Positions 43,469 through 52,400 are shown, numbered from the stretch's first letter. The stretch: 64,000 nt of DNA from Janibacter terrae NBRC 107853 (GCF_001591405.1 NZ_BCUV01000003.1:124001-188000), one strand, 5' to 3'. Translations and numbers: made by a program. The notes: generated by a model not told the origin, from the letters alone.

Positions 43469-43891
43469 ATGGCATCGACACTCAACCCGTACCTGAGCTT
43501 CGACGGCAGTGCCCGTGAGGCGATGGAGTTCTACCAGTCCGTGCTCGGCGGCGAGCTGGTCGTGCACACCTTCGGCGAATCCATGCCCGACGCCGGCGAC
43601 ATCGCCGACCAGGTGATGCACGCGAGCCTGCAGACCGACGCGGGCTACACGATCTTCGCCAGCGACACGCCACCCGGCATGACGGCCACGCCCGGCAGCG
43701 CCATCACCATCAGCATCAGCGGCGACGAGGCGGAGCGGCTGCGCGGCTACTGGTCGGGGCTCACCGACGGCGGCACCGTCGAGGTGCCCCTCGAGATGCA
43801 GATGTGGGGGGACGAGTTCGGCTCCTTCACCGACCGCTACGGCGTCCCGTGGATGGTCAACATCGCGGGGAGCTCGGTGAGCGGCGGCTGA
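43469..43891 (+). CDS. VOC-family protein, PhnB-like
   Basis: A 140-residue glyoxalase/bleomycin-resistance-fold protein of the PhnB subgroup (3-demethylubiquinone methyltransferase-like domain). NPYLSFDGSAREAMEFYQSVLGG (cut as PYLSFDGSAREAMEFYQ) and the C-terminal WGDEFGSFTDRYGVPWMVNI are diagnostic. The substrate and activity of this group are unknown; metal ligands are not obvious. ATG at 43469 is favoured over ATG at 43460, because CACCAT (43456-43461) lies 7 bases upstream. It ends 1 base before the convergent hydrolase gene. Confidence 0.85.
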   Translation: MASTLNPYLSFDGSAREAMEFYQSVLGGELVVHTFGESMPDAGDIADQVMHASLQTDAGYTIFASDTPPGMTATPGSAITISISGDEAERLRGYWSGLTDGGTVEVPLEMQMWGDEFGSFTDRYGVPWMVNIAGSSVSGG

Positions 43892-43892
43892 G

Positions 43893-44477
43893 CTACCGCT
43901 CGGCGAGGACCTCGGCCGAGGTCGACACGACGATCTGCGGCGCGTACAGGCCCATGACCTGCAGTGCGGCCGCGTGGTCCTCCTCGCTCGACCCCGCGCA
44001 GGCGTCGGCGGCGACGACGAGCGTCGCGCCGGCGTCCGCTGCGGGCAGCGCGGTGGAGATGACGCAGCAGTCCGTTGAGACCCCCGCGAGTACGAGCGTG
44101 GGCGTCTCGCCGGTGACGCGCCTCAGCGCCGTGCCCCACTTGCCGAAGGTCGTGACGTCGACCGTGCCCCGGCTGCTCCACCCGTTGGCGGGGGAGACGA
44201 GGTCGAAGAGCGGATCGGTGTCGGGCCGGTCGGCGAAGGCCCAGCGCTCGAAGTACGGCCCCCAGGAGCCCTCCCGTGAGGTCCCCGGGAGCCAGCGCGT
44301 GACGAGCGTGCGCTCGGCACCGAAGCCGGAGCGCAGGCTCTTGATCGGGCCGAGGGCCGCGTCGAACATCGGCGAGCCCCACTCGGAGGCAGGGTCGGCG
44401 AAGATGCGCTGGGGGTCGACGACGACGAGCCAGGCGTCGTCGAGGTCGGGCAGCGAGGGCCGCTCGGCGCCCGTCAC
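43893..44477 (-). CDS. Isochorismatase-like cysteine hydrolase
   Basis: A 194-residue alpha/beta hydrolase of the isochorismatase/nicotinamidase superfamily. The predicted triad is Asp21 (VVVDPQRIF), Lys113 (TFGKWG) and Cys138 (GVSTDCCVI), with the cis-peptide region GVSTDCC intact. Possible substrates are nicotinamide, N-carbamoyl compounds or ureidoacrylate. GTG at 44477 overlaps the stop of an NCS1 nucleobase-type permease (GTGA), so the enzyme probably acts on whatever that permease imports. GGAGGAG lies 5 bases upstream. Confidence 0.85.
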   Translation of the reverse strand: MTGAERPSLPDLDDAWLVVVDPQRIFADPASEWGSPMFDAALGPIKSLRSGFGAERTLVTRWLPGTSREGSWGPYFERWAFADRPDTDPLFDLVSPANGWSSRGTVDVTTFGKWGTALRRVTGETPTLVLAGVSTDCCVISTALPAADAGATLVVAADACAGSSEEDHAAALQVMGLYAPQIVVSTSAEVLAER

Positions 44478-45976
44478 AGCCGCTCCTCCTGCCGCCGCAC
44501 CACACCGCGTCGCGCCACCCAGGTGATGACGAAGGCGAGCACGAGCGCCACGACCACGCCGAGGTTGGCGTAGGACCAGTCCCCGGCCCAGTAGCTCCCG
44601 GCCGGGTCCTCGACGAGCTCGGTGCCCATGAAGGCCTTGAGCAGGTAGCCCTGCCAGTTGTTCCACGTCGAGTCCGGCATCGCGTTGGTGACCAGACCCC
44701 ACCCGATGGCCGAGGTGAGGACCATCGTCGCGACGGAGATCCAGTCGACCGACCCGTAGCGCCCGCGGGAGTCGAAGAGCGCGACCTCGTCGTAGTCCCG
44801 GCGCCGCAGCGCGAGGTCGGACAGGAAGATCCCGGCCCAGGCCGCGAGCGGCACCCCGAGGGTGATGAGGAAGGACTGGAAGGGGCCGAGGAAGTTCTCG
44901 GCGAAGAAGACCACGTAGATCGTGCCGAGGGTGAGCAGCAGCCCGTCGATGCCGGCGGCGGCGGGGCGCGGGATCCGCACCCCGAGGCTCAGCAGGGTCA
45001 GGCCCGAGGAGTAGATGCCGAGCACCGCGCCGGAGACGAGCGCGAGCACGGCGGCCACGCCGAAGACCACGAGGTACCACGTCGGCAGGATCGTCGCGAG
45101 GGTGCCGACGGGGTCGGCGACGATGCCTGCCCGCAGGTCCGCGTCGGACCCCGCCAGGCCGATGCCATACGCGACGAGCAGGGCCGGCGCGAGCGCGCCA
45201 CCGAAGGTGTTCCACGCGACGATCGCGCCGGAGGAGGCCTCGCGGCTCTGGTAGCGCGACCAGTCGGCGGCGATGTTGATCCACCCGAGGCCGAACCCGG
45301 TCATGACCATGATCAGCGCGCCGAGGACCTGCTGGGGGGACCCCCCTTCGACCGCCGTGAGCGCGGACCACTCGATGTGCGAGACGGTCAGCAGCACGTA
45401 GACGACCGTCGCGAGACCGGTCACCCAGGTGAGCCACGACTGCAGCCGCATGATCAGGTGGTAGCCGGCGACCGAGGCGACGACGATGAGCCCGGCGACG
45501 ACGAGCATCGCGATGATCTTGGTGGGCGTCCCTCCGCCCCAGCCGAGCTCGCGCATGACCGTCGCGGTGGCGAGCGTGGCCATGATCGCGAGGAAGGTCT
45601 CCCAGCCGATCGAGACGATCCACGAGACGACGCCCGGCAGCTTCTGCCCCTGGACGCCGAAGGCCGCCCGGGAGATGACCATCGTCGGGGCCGAGCCCCG
45701 CTTGCCGGCGACGGCGACGAGCCCGCACAGCAGGAAGGAGATGACGATCCCGAGGACCGACACGAGGATCGCCTGCCAGAAGGAGATGCCGAAGTCGAGC
45801 ACGAAGCTGCCGTACGAGATGCCGAAGACGGAGACGTTCGCGGCGAACCACGGCCAGAAGAGGTCGGAGGGCCTCGCGGTGCGGTCGGCCTCGTCGATGA
45901 TCTCGATGCCCGTGGTCTCGACCCCGGCGCGCCGGACGGACTCGAGGGTGTCACCCGAGGGGGAGGGAGCGCTCAT
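44474..45976 (-). CDS. NCS1-family nucleobase/purine-cytosine permease
   Basis: A 500-residue transporter with 12 predicted helices of the NCS1 (cytosine/purine/allantoin) family. FWPWFAANVSVFGISYG in helix 1, GKRGSAPTMVISRAAFGVQG (cut as RGSAPTMVISRAAFG), GFGLGWINIAADWSRY and the final helices match CodB-type permeases. It is the first gene of a two-gene operon with a cysteine hydrolase, suggesting uptake and hydrolysis of one substrate such as a pyrimidine or nicotinamide-like compound. ATG at 45976 follows GATTCT by 6 bases on the minus strand. Confidence 0.88.
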   Translation of the reverse strand: MSAPSPSGDTLESVRRAGVETTGIEIIDEADRTARPSDLFWPWFAANVSVFGISYGSFVLDFGISFWQAILVSVLGIVISFLLCGLVAVAGKRGSAPTMVISRAAFGVQGQKLPGVVSWIVSIGWETFLAIMATLATATVMRELGWGGGTPTKIIAMLVVAGLIVVASVAGYHLIMRLQSWLTWVTGLATVVYVLLTVSHIEWSALTAVEGGSPQQVLGALIMVMTGFGLGWINIAADWSRYQSREASSGAIVAWNTFGGALAPALLVAYGIGLAGSDADLRAGIVADPVGTLATILPTWYLVVFGVAAVLALVSGAVLGIYSSGLTLLSLGVRIPRPAAAGIDGLLLTLGTIYVVFFAENFLGPFQSFLITLGVPLAAWAGIFLSDLALRRRDYDEVALFDSRGRYGSVDWISVATMVLTSAIGWGLVTNAMPDSTWNNWQGYLLKAFMGTELVEDPAGSYWAGDWSYANLGVVVALVLAFVITWVARRGVVRRQEERL

Positions 45977-45981
45977 TCGGG

Positions 45982-45988
45982 CAGAATC
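45982..45988. promoter_or_regulatory. Overlapping back-to-back -10 elements
   Basis: CAGAAT (45982-45987) is the + strand -10 for the HD gene (GTG at 45995, 7 bases on). The minus strand reads GATTCT (45988-45983), 6 bases before the NCS1 permease ATG at 45976. The two start codons are only 18 bases apart, so one site seems to fire in both directions. Confidence 0.5.
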
Positions 45989-45994
45989 CCACAC

Positions 45995-46654
45995 GTGATG
46001 ACGCTGCGTGAGCGATGGCACGCCGATGTGACCGCCCTGGTGCCGGGCGCGGACCCCGCCGCAGTGGACGAGCTCGGCGACGAGCTGCTCGTGCGGTGGC
46101 GCGAGCCGCACCGCGCGTACCACGGCCCGGTGCACCTGGCGGAGGTCCTCGCGGCCCTCGACGAGCTGGCCGAAGGGGGTGACCTCCCCGACGAGGACCG
46201 GCACCTCGCGGAGCTGGTCGCGTGGTTCCACGACGCGGTGTACGAGACCACCGCCGCGCCGGGTGCGTCCGAGGAGGCCTCGGCGGTGCTCGCGGAGCAG
46301 CGCCTGCCCCTCCTCGGGCTCCGGGTGGCGGAGGTCACCCGCGTGGCGCGCCTGGTCCGTGACAGCGCCACGCACGAGATGGCCGTCGACGACGCGGTCT
46401 CCAGGGCCTTCCACGACGCGGACCTGTGGATCCTGGCGTCGCCGACCGAGCGCTTCGACTCCTACTGCGCCCAGGTGCGCGCCGAGTACGGGCACGTGCG
46501 GGCGAGGGACTTCGCGTGGGGGAGGGCCGCGGTGCTCACCCCCTTCGCCGAGCGGGAGCGCCTGTACCTCACGGACCACGCGCACGCGCACTGGAGCGCG
46601 CGGGCCCGCGTCAACCTTGCTCGGGAGCTCGCCCGGCTCGCTCCGCCTGCGTGA
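45995..46654 (+). CDS. HD-superfamily metal-dependent phosphohydrolase
   Basis: A 219-residue all-helical HD-domain hydrolase. Metal ligands are suggested by HRAYHGPVHLAEVLAAL (first His), AWFHDAVYE (the HD pair) and FHDADLWIL (last Asp). This group (predicted metal-dependent HD phosphohydrolases, near YfbR-like proteins) acts on an unknown phosphorylated small molecule or nucleotide. Start: GTG at 45995, or ATG at 45998; the promoter CAGAAT favours the GTG. The 3' end overlaps the DUF4031 gene on the opposite strand by 44 bases. Confidence 0.83.
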   Translation: MMTLRERWHADVTALVPGADPAAVDELGDELLVRWREPHRAYHGPVHLAEVLAALDELAEGGDLPDEDRHLAELVAWFHDAVYETTAAPGASEEASAVLAEQRLPLLGLRVAEVTRVARLVRDSATHEMAVDDAVSRAFHDADLWILASPTERFDSYCAQVRAEYGHVRARDFAWGRAAVLTPFAERERLYLTDHAHAHWSARARVNLARELARLAPPA

Positions 46655-46895
46655 CCCTCAGGCCGCTGCGGATGAGTCGGCGGATCAGTTCGGACCCGGC
46701 GACCTCGTGGGCCCCGGCGGCGACGACCTCGTCGTATCGCTCGACCGGCACGTCGTAGTGGTCCTCGTCGAAGAGCCGACGCTGCAGCCCGACGGCGCCC
46801 GCGAAGGCGTGCAGCTCCTCCAGCGAGGAGTCGGACACGAGGTGGCTCCAGGTACGGCCCCATCCGGGCCACGTGGGCGGGTCGACGAGGATCAT
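46611..46895 (-). CDS. DUF4031 protein
   Basis: A 94-residue protein matching DUF4031: MILVDPPTWPGWGRTWSHLV at the start, then ELHAFAGAVGLQRRLFDEDHYDVP (cut as FAGAVGLQRRLFDEDHYDVP), ERYDEVVAAGA and a C-terminal basic helix with LIRRLIRSGLR. The domain is small and widespread in actinomycetes, with unknown function. The start lies 4 bases after the stop of the Ski2-like helicase, so the two are one operon. Its coding end runs 44 bases into the HD gene on the other strand. Confidence 0.85.
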   Translation of the reverse strand: MILVDPPTWPGWGRTWSHLVSDSSLEELHAFAGAVGLQRRLFDEDHYDVPVERYDEVVAAGAHEVAGSELIRRLIRSGLRVTQAERAGRAPEQG

Positions 46896-46899
46896 CGGC

Positions 46900-49500
46900 T
46901 CACAACCGTCTCAGCGCGCTCGCCAGGACGACCGCCTCGCCGACCCGGTCGGACGCATCGAGGTCGACCTCGGCCTCGATGACCCAGTCGTGGTCGCCCT
47001 CGGGGTCCGCGAGGGTCTGGCGCACCCGCCACAGCCGCACGTCCGGCGCGTCCTCGTCGTCGACCCCGGGGGCGGGGCCGCTCGCCTCCTCCACGTGCAG
47101 GTGGTGCGGGCCGTGGGCGTCCTGGTCGGTGGCGATCCGGTCGTGCTCCTCCCAGTAGTCGCCGAGCGCGCCGTCCCACGCGTCGTACCCCATGACCGGG
47201 GTCCGGCCGTCGTCGGCGAGCTCGGCGGCGGCGGTCTCGATGGCGCTCAGCCCGGACAGGTCGTCGCGCGCTGCGCGCTCGACGCGCTGCCACAGGGCGC
47301 CCCGGACCATCGTGCGGAAGGGACCGGTGCGCGCACTCAACGGGCGCGGCGGTGCGGCGGCCTCGCGGCCCTGGGCGAGCCGGGCGGCCGCGTCCGGGTC
47401 GGACAGCGCCTCCCACTCGTCGAGCAGCGAGGAGTCGGTCTGGCGCACGGTCTCGCCGAGCCAGGCGACGATCTCCTCGAGCGCGGGTGAGGAGTGGGCC
47501 TCGGGCACCGTCCGGGTCAGCGTCCGGTACGCGTCGGTGAGGTAGCGCAGGACGAGGCCCTCGCGCGGCGCGAGCTGGAAGCGACGGACGAAGTCCGCGA
47601 AGGACATGCCCTCCTCCCACATGAGCCGGACGACGGACTTGGGGACGAGCGCCTCCTCGGGCAGCCACGGGTGGCTCTGCCGGTAGGTCTCGAAGGCGGC
47701 CTCGAGCTCCTCCGCGAGGGGCCGCGGCCAGGTGATCTCCTCGAGCAGCCGCATCCGCTCCTCGTACTCGATGCCGTCGGCCTTCATCTCCGCGATCGCC
47801 TCGCCTCGGGCGGCGTGCTGCTGCGCGACGAGCACCGCCATCGGCGCCTCGAGCACCGCCTCGATCGTCGAGACGACCTCGAGGGCGTGGGTGGGGGAGT
47901 CCGGGTCGAGCAGGTCGAGCGCGGCCAGGGCGAAGGGGGCGAGCGGCTGGTTGAGCGCGAAGTCGGCGGGCAGGTCCAGGGTCAGCGCGACGGTCCGCCC
48001 GGTCTCGTCCGGCTCGGGGAGACGCTCCAGCACACCGGAGTCGAGCAGACTGCGCCCCAGGCGGACGGCTCGACGGGCGAGGCGGGACCTCCCCTTCGCG
48101 TCCTCGTGGTTGTCCCTGGTGAGCCGCGAGAGCGAGGCGACCGGGTCACCGGGGCGGGCGACGAGGTTGAGGATGAGCGAGTTGTCGACCTTCATCCGCG
48201 AGCGCAGGACCTCCGGCTCGGCGGACGTCAGCTTGGCGAAGGTCTCCTCGGTCCAGACGATGAAGCCCTCGGGGGCCTTCTTGCGCTGGACCTTCTTGCG
48301 CTTCTTGTCGTCGTCGCCCGCCTTGAGCAGCGCGCGGTGGTTGTCGATGACGTGCTCCGGCGCCTGGACGACGACGTAGCCCTCGGTGTCGTACCCGGCG
48401 CGGCCCGCGCGGCCGGCGATCTGGAGGAACTCGCGCACCCGCAGCACGCGGTGGCGGGAGCCGTCGAACTTCGTCAGCGAGGTGAAGAGCACGGTGCGGA
48501 TGGGCACGTTGATGCCGACGCCGAGCGTGTCGGTGCCGCAGATGACCTTGAGCAGGCCGGCCTGGGCGAGCTGCTCGACGAGACGCCGGTAGCGGGGGAG
48601 CATGCCGGCGTGGTGCACGCCGACGCCGCGGCGCAGCATCCCGCCGAGCGTGCGGCCGAAGCCCGCGGAGAAGCGGAAGCCGGCGAGCCGGTCGGCGATC
48701 GCCTGCTTCTCGTCCTTGTCGAGCAGCTTGAGCGTCTGCAGCAGGCGGGCGTGCTCGGCGGCGTTGGCCTGGGTCTGGTGGACGACGTACACCGGGGCGC
48801 GACGCCACTCGAGGATCTCCTCGATCGTCTCCTGGATCGGGGTGAGCGCCCAGGAGAAGGTGAGCGGCACCGGCCGCTCGGCGTCCGCCACGACGGCGAC
48901 GTCGCGCCCCGTCCGCTCGCGCAGGTCGGCCGCGATCGCGCGGGTGTCGCCGAGCGTGGCCGACATGAGGAGCATCTGCGCCTGCGGCAGCTCCAGCAGC
49001 GGCACCTGCCAGGCCCAGCCGCGCTCTGGCTCGGAGTAGTAGTGGAACTCGTCCATGACGACCAGGCCGACGTCGGCGCTGCTGCCCTCGCGGAGCGCGA
49101 GGTTGGCCAGGACCTCGGCGGTGCACACGATGATCGGGGCGTCGGCGTTGACCGAGGCGTCGCCGGTGAGCATGCCGACGTTGTCGGGGCCGAAGGTCGC
49201 ACAGAGGTCGAAGAACTTCTCGGACACCAGGGCCTTGATCGGTGCGGTGTAGAAGGCGACCTCGTCCCTGGCCAGCGCGTGGGCGATCGCGCCGGTGGCG
49301 ACGAGGGACTTGCCGGACCCGGTCGGGGTCGCGAGGACCACGTGGTCGTCGCCGAGGAGGGCGAGCAGCGCCTCCTCCTGGTGCGGGTACAGCGGCGTGC
49401 CGCGGTCGGCGGCCCACGTCGCGAAGAGCTCGAAGAGCGCGTCGGGCTCGGTGCCGACGGGGACGGCGAAGGGGGCGGAGGCGGTGGTCGTCGAGGTCAT
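46900..49500 (-). CDS. Ski2-like DEAD/DEAH-box helicase with DUF3516 C-terminus
   Basis: A superfamily 2 RNA helicase of 866 residues. ATPTGSGKS (Walker A, about 58-66), APIKALVSEKFFD, VVMDEFHYYSE (DEFH box), LLMSATLG (motif III), GVGVHHAGMLPRYR, TDTLGVGINVPIRTV and QIAGRAGRAG (motif VI) are all intact. The C-terminal 320 residues are the actinobacterial DUF3516 region. The family resembles Ski2/Mtr4 helicases and is often called HelY in mycobacteria, but it lacks the arch domain. Likely acts in RNA decay. ATG at 49500 with GGAG 5 bases upstream. Confidence 0.92.
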   Translation of the reverse strand: MTSTTTASAPFAVPVGTEPDALFELFATWAADRGTPLYPHQEEALLALLGDDHVVLATPTGSGKSLVATGAIAHALARDEVAFYTAPIKALVSEKFFDLCATFGPDNVGMLTGDASVNADAPIIVCTAEVLANLALREGSSADVGLVVMDEFHYYSEPERGWAWQVPLLELPQAQMLLMSATLGDTRAIAADLRERTGRDVAVVADAERPVPLTFSWALTPIQETIEEILEWRRAPVYVVHQTQANAAEHARLLQTLKLLDKDEKQAIADRLAGFRFSAGFGRTLGGMLRRGVGVHHAGMLPRYRRLVEQLAQAGLLKVICGTDTLGVGINVPIRTVLFTSLTKFDGSRHRVLRVREFLQIAGRAGRAGYDTEGYVVVQAPEHVIDNHRALLKAGDDDKKRKKVQRKKAPEGFIVWTEETFAKLTSAEPEVLRSRMKVDNSLILNLVARPGDPVASLSRLTRDNHEDAKGRSRLARRAVRLGRSLLDSGVLERLPEPDETGRTVALTLDLPADFALNQPLAPFALAALDLLDPDSPTHALEVVSTIEAVLEAPMAVLVAQQHAARGEAIAEMKADGIEYEERMRLLEEITWPRPLAEELEAAFETYRQSHPWLPEEALVPKSVVRLMWEEGMSFADFVRRFQLAPREGLVLRYLTDAYRTLTRTVPEAHSSPALEEIVAWLGETVRQTDSSLLDEWEALSDPDAAARLAQGREAAAPPRPLSARTGPFRTMVRGALWQRVERAARDDLSGLSAIETAAAELADDGRTPVMGYDAWDGALGDYWEEHDRIATDQDAHGPHHLHVEEASGPAPGVDDEDAPDVRLWRVRQTLADPEGDHDWVIEAEVDLDASDRVGEAVVLASALRRL

Positions 49501-49540
49501 CGTGGCTCCATCGTCCCAGTGACCGGGGTGGTGGTGCACC

Positions 49541-50539
49541 ATGGCCCACGTGACTGCAGTGCTGCCTCCACCGCGATCGATCACCACGGCCGGGTTCGGC
49601 CTCCGTGCCCCCGTCGTGGGCGACGCCCGCCTCGTGGCCGACCTCATGGGTGACCCCGAGGCCGTCGAGCGTGCCGCCGAGATCGTCCGGGGCTGGCGCG
49701 CGCACTGGGACCAGCACGGCTACGGCGCCTGGGTCGTCGAGGACGGAGCCGGGGCCCGCGCCGGCTTCGTCGGGCTCCGGGCGCACGCCGAGTTCATCCG
49801 CGTGACGATCCGCGTCCTCGAGCGCGAAGGGGGCGAGGACCTGGCCGCGCGCTCGCTGCGGGCGGCGGTCGCGCACGCCCTCGAGTGGTTGCCGGACTTG
49901 CCGCTGCGCATGCGGGTGGCCCCGGACGACCTCGCGACCAGGCTCGTCGCCGAGTCCGCCGGGATGATGCACGTCGCCGAGCTGGACCACACCGTGGACG
50001 GGGAGGAGTGGCAGGTCCTCGAGCTGCCGTACCTGCGGGTCGCCGAGCGCATCCCGGCCCGGGCGCGCGAGGCGATGCTCGACATGTGGGTCGCGGTCAA
50101 CGACGCTGGCGGTGCGGTCGGGTTCCTGCCCGGCGCCTCCCGCGAGGACGTCTCGGCCGTGCTCGACGGCTACGAGGCGAGGCTCGAGCGGGGGGACACG
50201 GTGTGCGTCGCCCTCAACTCGCCGCTGGGCGACCTGCTGGGCTTCGGCTTCGTCGTCGGGTCGACCGGGGCACTCATGGCGCACGGCGCCACCCTCGAGC
50301 GGGTCATGACCGACCCCGGCCGCCGTGGCACCAACCACGGCGCCCTCCTCATGGCGGGCCTGCACCGCACGGCCCGCGACCGCGGCTTCGAGCTCGTCAC
50401 CCTCGACTACCGGGGCGGGACCGGGCTCGGCGAGTTCTACACCCGGTACGGCTACGCGGAGGTCGGTCGGGTGCCGGGGGCGGTCCGGGTCGCGCCCGGT
50501 GACGACCGGGACGGCGTGATCATGGCGCGCTCGCTGTGA
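49541..50539 (+). CDS. Tandem GNAT acetyltransferase
   Basis: A 332-residue protein made of two GNAT folds. The first (about 15-165) is a RimJ-like degenerate domain; the second (about 170-330) keeps an acetyl-CoA loop TDPGRRGTNHGALLMAGLHR, cut here as RRGTNHGALLMAGLH, then GLGEFYTRYGYAEVGRVPG. Comparable two-domain proteins exist in actinomycetes (Eis or MshD-like layouts), but this one lacks the Eis sterol carrier domain; the substrate is unknown. The start is ATG at 49541 or GTG at 49550; the CACCAT element (49537-49542) 7 bases before 49550 favours the shorter form. It overlaps the next gene (GTGA). Confidence 0.75.
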   Translation: MAHVTAVLPPPRSITTAGFGLRAPVVGDARLVADLMGDPEAVERAAEIVRGWRAHWDQHGYGAWVVEDGAGARAGFVGLRAHAEFIRVTIRVLEREGGEDLAARSLRAAVAHALEWLPDLPLRMRVAPDDLATRLVAESAGMMHVAELDHTVDGEEWQVLELPYLRVAERIPARAREAMLDMWVAVNDAGGAVGFLPGASREDVSAVLDGYEARLERGDTVCVALNSPLGDLLGFGFVVGSTGALMAHGATLERVMTDPGRRGTNHGALLMAGLHRTARDRGFELVTLDYRGGTGLGEFYTRYGYAEVGRVPGAVRVAPGDDRDGVIMARSL

Positions 50540-51012
50540 CCCACCTCGAGCCCTTCGGCCACGGGACCGCGTGGCTCGCTGTCCTCGACCGGTCGCAGGC
50601 CGAGGTCGCCGAGGCACTGGGCCTGACGGACGGGCGCGGGGTCGACGGGGCCGAGGCCGTGGGCGCCGTCTCGGGCACGGGCATCCTCCCGCCGGTCCCG
50701 GGCGCGGACGGTCGCTGGACGCTCGCCATCAGCCACCGCATGTCCGGCATCTCCCCCCGACGGCTCGGCGCGCTCACCGCGCTGCTCGGGACCCGGGTGC
50801 ACCTCTACGACACGACCCGTGACGCCGCACCGGAGGAGGTGCTCGCGCGGGCCGCCGCCGAGAGCATCGACCCCAGGACCCTCGCCGGCCAGGTCCCCGG
50901 CAACGCGGTGTACTACGACGACGTCGACGAGGGGCCACCGCCGGGCGAGCAGCTGTCCACGCCCTCGCGCACGCCGTGGCTGTGGTCCGTCCTCAGGGGT
51001 GGCCGTCCCTGA
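50536..51012 (+). CDS. Conserved hypothetical protein
   Basis: A 158-residue soluble protein with no recognised domain. It starts VTHLEPFGHGTAWLAVLD and contains RSQAEVAEALGL, AISHRMSGISPRRLGALTALLG (cut as SHRMSGISPRRLGALTALL) and a Pro-rich C-terminus. It is tied to the GNAT gene upstream by a GTGA overlap, so a partner or target role for that enzyme is possible but unproven. The next gene has its own promoter 15 bases after this stop. Codon use is typical. Confidence 0.65.
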   Translation: MTHLEPFGHGTAWLAVLDRSQAEVAEALGLTDGRGVDGAEAVGAVSGTGILPPVPGADGRWTLAISHRMSGISPRRLGALTALLGTRVHLYDTTRDAAPEEVLARAAAESIDPRTLAGQVPGNAVYYDDVDEGPPPGEQLSTPSRTPWLWSVLRGGRP

Positions 51013-51027
51013 CCTAGCATTCGGCCC

Positions 51028-52350
51028 ATGACCGAGACCGATCAGGACACCGCGAGCAGACCCCCCTTCGGCCTCGGGTGGCAGCTCCACGGCGACGGGC
51101 GGGAGGTCCGGCCCGGCGAGGTCGTGCGGCCCGGCGAGCGGCTGTCGTGGCCGCGGACGATCGGTCTCGGCGCACAGCACGTGGTCGCGATGTTCGGCGC
51201 GACCTTCCTCGTCCCGCTGCTCGTCGACATCTCGCCCGCGACGACCCTCTTCTTCAGCGGCATCGGCACGATGCTCTTCCTCGTCCTCACCGCCGGGCGG
51301 GTGCCGAGCTACCTCGGCAGCTCCTTCGCCTTCATCGCCCCGTTCACCGCCGCGACGGCGAGCCACGACCAGGCGACCGCCTTCGGCGGCGTCGTCATGG
51401 CGGGCGTGGCCCTCGCGCTGCTCGGCCTGGCCGTGCAGCTCGCCGGCGACCGGTGGCTGCGCGCCCTGATGCCCGCCACGGTGACCGGTGCGATCGTCGC
51501 CCTCATCGGGCTCAACCTGGCGCCGAGCGCCAAGGCCAACGTCGAGCAGGGGCCGGTGACCGCCCTGGTCACCATCGCCGTCATCCTCGTGGTCACCGTC
51601 GCCACCCGGACGCTGTTCTCCCGCATCGCGATCCTCGTGGGCGTCGCGGCCGGCTACGTCGCCGCGCTGCTGCAGGGACAGGTCATCTTCGCCAAGGTCG
51701 AGGAGGCGTCCTGGTGGGGGATGCCGGACTTCCAGGCGCCCCACCTCGACCTCGCCGTGGCAGGTCTCTTCGTCCCCGTCGTCCTCGTCCTCGTCGCCGA
51801 GAACGTCGGGCACATCCGCTCCGTCGCCTCGATGACCGGTGAGGACCTCGACCCGATCACCGGGCGCGCGCTCATCGCCGACGGGCTCGCGACCACCCTC
51901 GCCGGGGCCGGCGGCGGGTCCGGCACGACGACCTACGCCGAGAACATCGGCGTCATGGCGGCCACCCGGGTCTACTCCACCGCGGCCTACTGGGTGGCCG
52001 CGGTCGTCGCCCTGCTCCTGTCCTTCTCGCCGAAGTTCGGCGAGGCCATCGCGACCGTGCCCGCGGGCGTCCTCGGCGGAGCGGGCGTCGTCCTCTACGG
52101 GATGATCGGCCTGCTCGGCGCGAAGATCTGGATCGAGTCACGGGTCGACCTCGGCAACCCGATCAACCTCATGACCGGCGCAGTCGCGCTGATCATCGGC
52201 ATCGCCGACTTCACCTGGCAGATCGGTGACCTGCAGTTCGCCGGGATCGCGCTCGGGACCGCCGCCGCGCTGCTCGTCTTCCACGGCATGCGGGCCCTCA
52301 ACCTCGTCACCCGCGCGGTGCCCGACCCGCTGACCCCGCTCGATCGATGA
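51028..52350 (+). CDS. uraA: Uracil/xanthine permease, NCS2 family
   Basis: A 440-residue nucleobase:cation symporter with 14 helices of the NCS2/UraA fold. LGAQHVVAMFGATFLVPLLV contains the QH pair of helix 1. GSSFAFIAPFTAATA, ALIGLNLAPSAK, FVPVVLVLVAENVGHIRSV (cut as VLVLVAENVGHIRSV, with substrate-binding Glu-Asn) and GGGSGTTTYAENIGVMAAT (with the second Glu) are all intact. Uracil is the most likely substrate. TAGCAT (51015-51020) lies 7 bases before the ATG (leaderless). Together with the NCS1 permease at 44474 it suggests active pyrimidine salvage. Confidence 0.9.
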   Translation: MTETDQDTASRPPFGLGWQLHGDGREVRPGEVVRPGERLSWPRTIGLGAQHVVAMFGATFLVPLLVDISPATTLFFSGIGTMLFLVLTAGRVPSYLGSSFAFIAPFTAATASHDQATAFGGVVMAGVALALLGLAVQLAGDRWLRALMPATVTGAIVALIGLNLAPSAKANVEQGPVTALVTIAVILVVTVATRTLFSRIAILVGVAAGYVAALLQGQVIFAKVEEASWWGMPDFQAPHLDLAVAGLFVPVVLVLVAENVGHIRSVASMTGEDLDPITGRALIADGLATTLAGAGGGSGTTTYAENIGVMAATRVYSTAAYWVAAVVALLLSFSPKFGEAIATVPAGVLGGAGVVLYGMIGLLGAKIWIESRVDLGNPINLMTGAVALIIGIADFTWQIGDLQFAGIALGTAAALLVFHGMRALNLVTRAVPDPLTPLDR

Positions 52351-52356
52351 AGACCT

Positions 52357-52400
52357 CCTCATCTCGTCCTCATCATCGGATCATCCGGACTGCCTAGGGT
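52357..52400 (+). promoter_or_regulatory. Three 11-bp-spaced direct repeats plus -10 (OmpR/PhoP-type box)
   Basis: CCTCATC at 52357, CCTCATC at 52368 and GATCATC at 52379 are spaced exactly 11 bases, one helical turn, and run into TAGGGT at 52395-52400. This is the layout of OmpR/PhoB-family binding sites, and an OmpR-type regulator is encoded in the operon it controls. Confidence 0.7.

Noticed and set aside
47494-49653. A 719-codon frame antisense to the Ski2-like helicase
   Set aside because: Composition is dominated by Gly, Arg, Glu, Leu and Val without motifs, while the opposite strand encodes a complete helicase.
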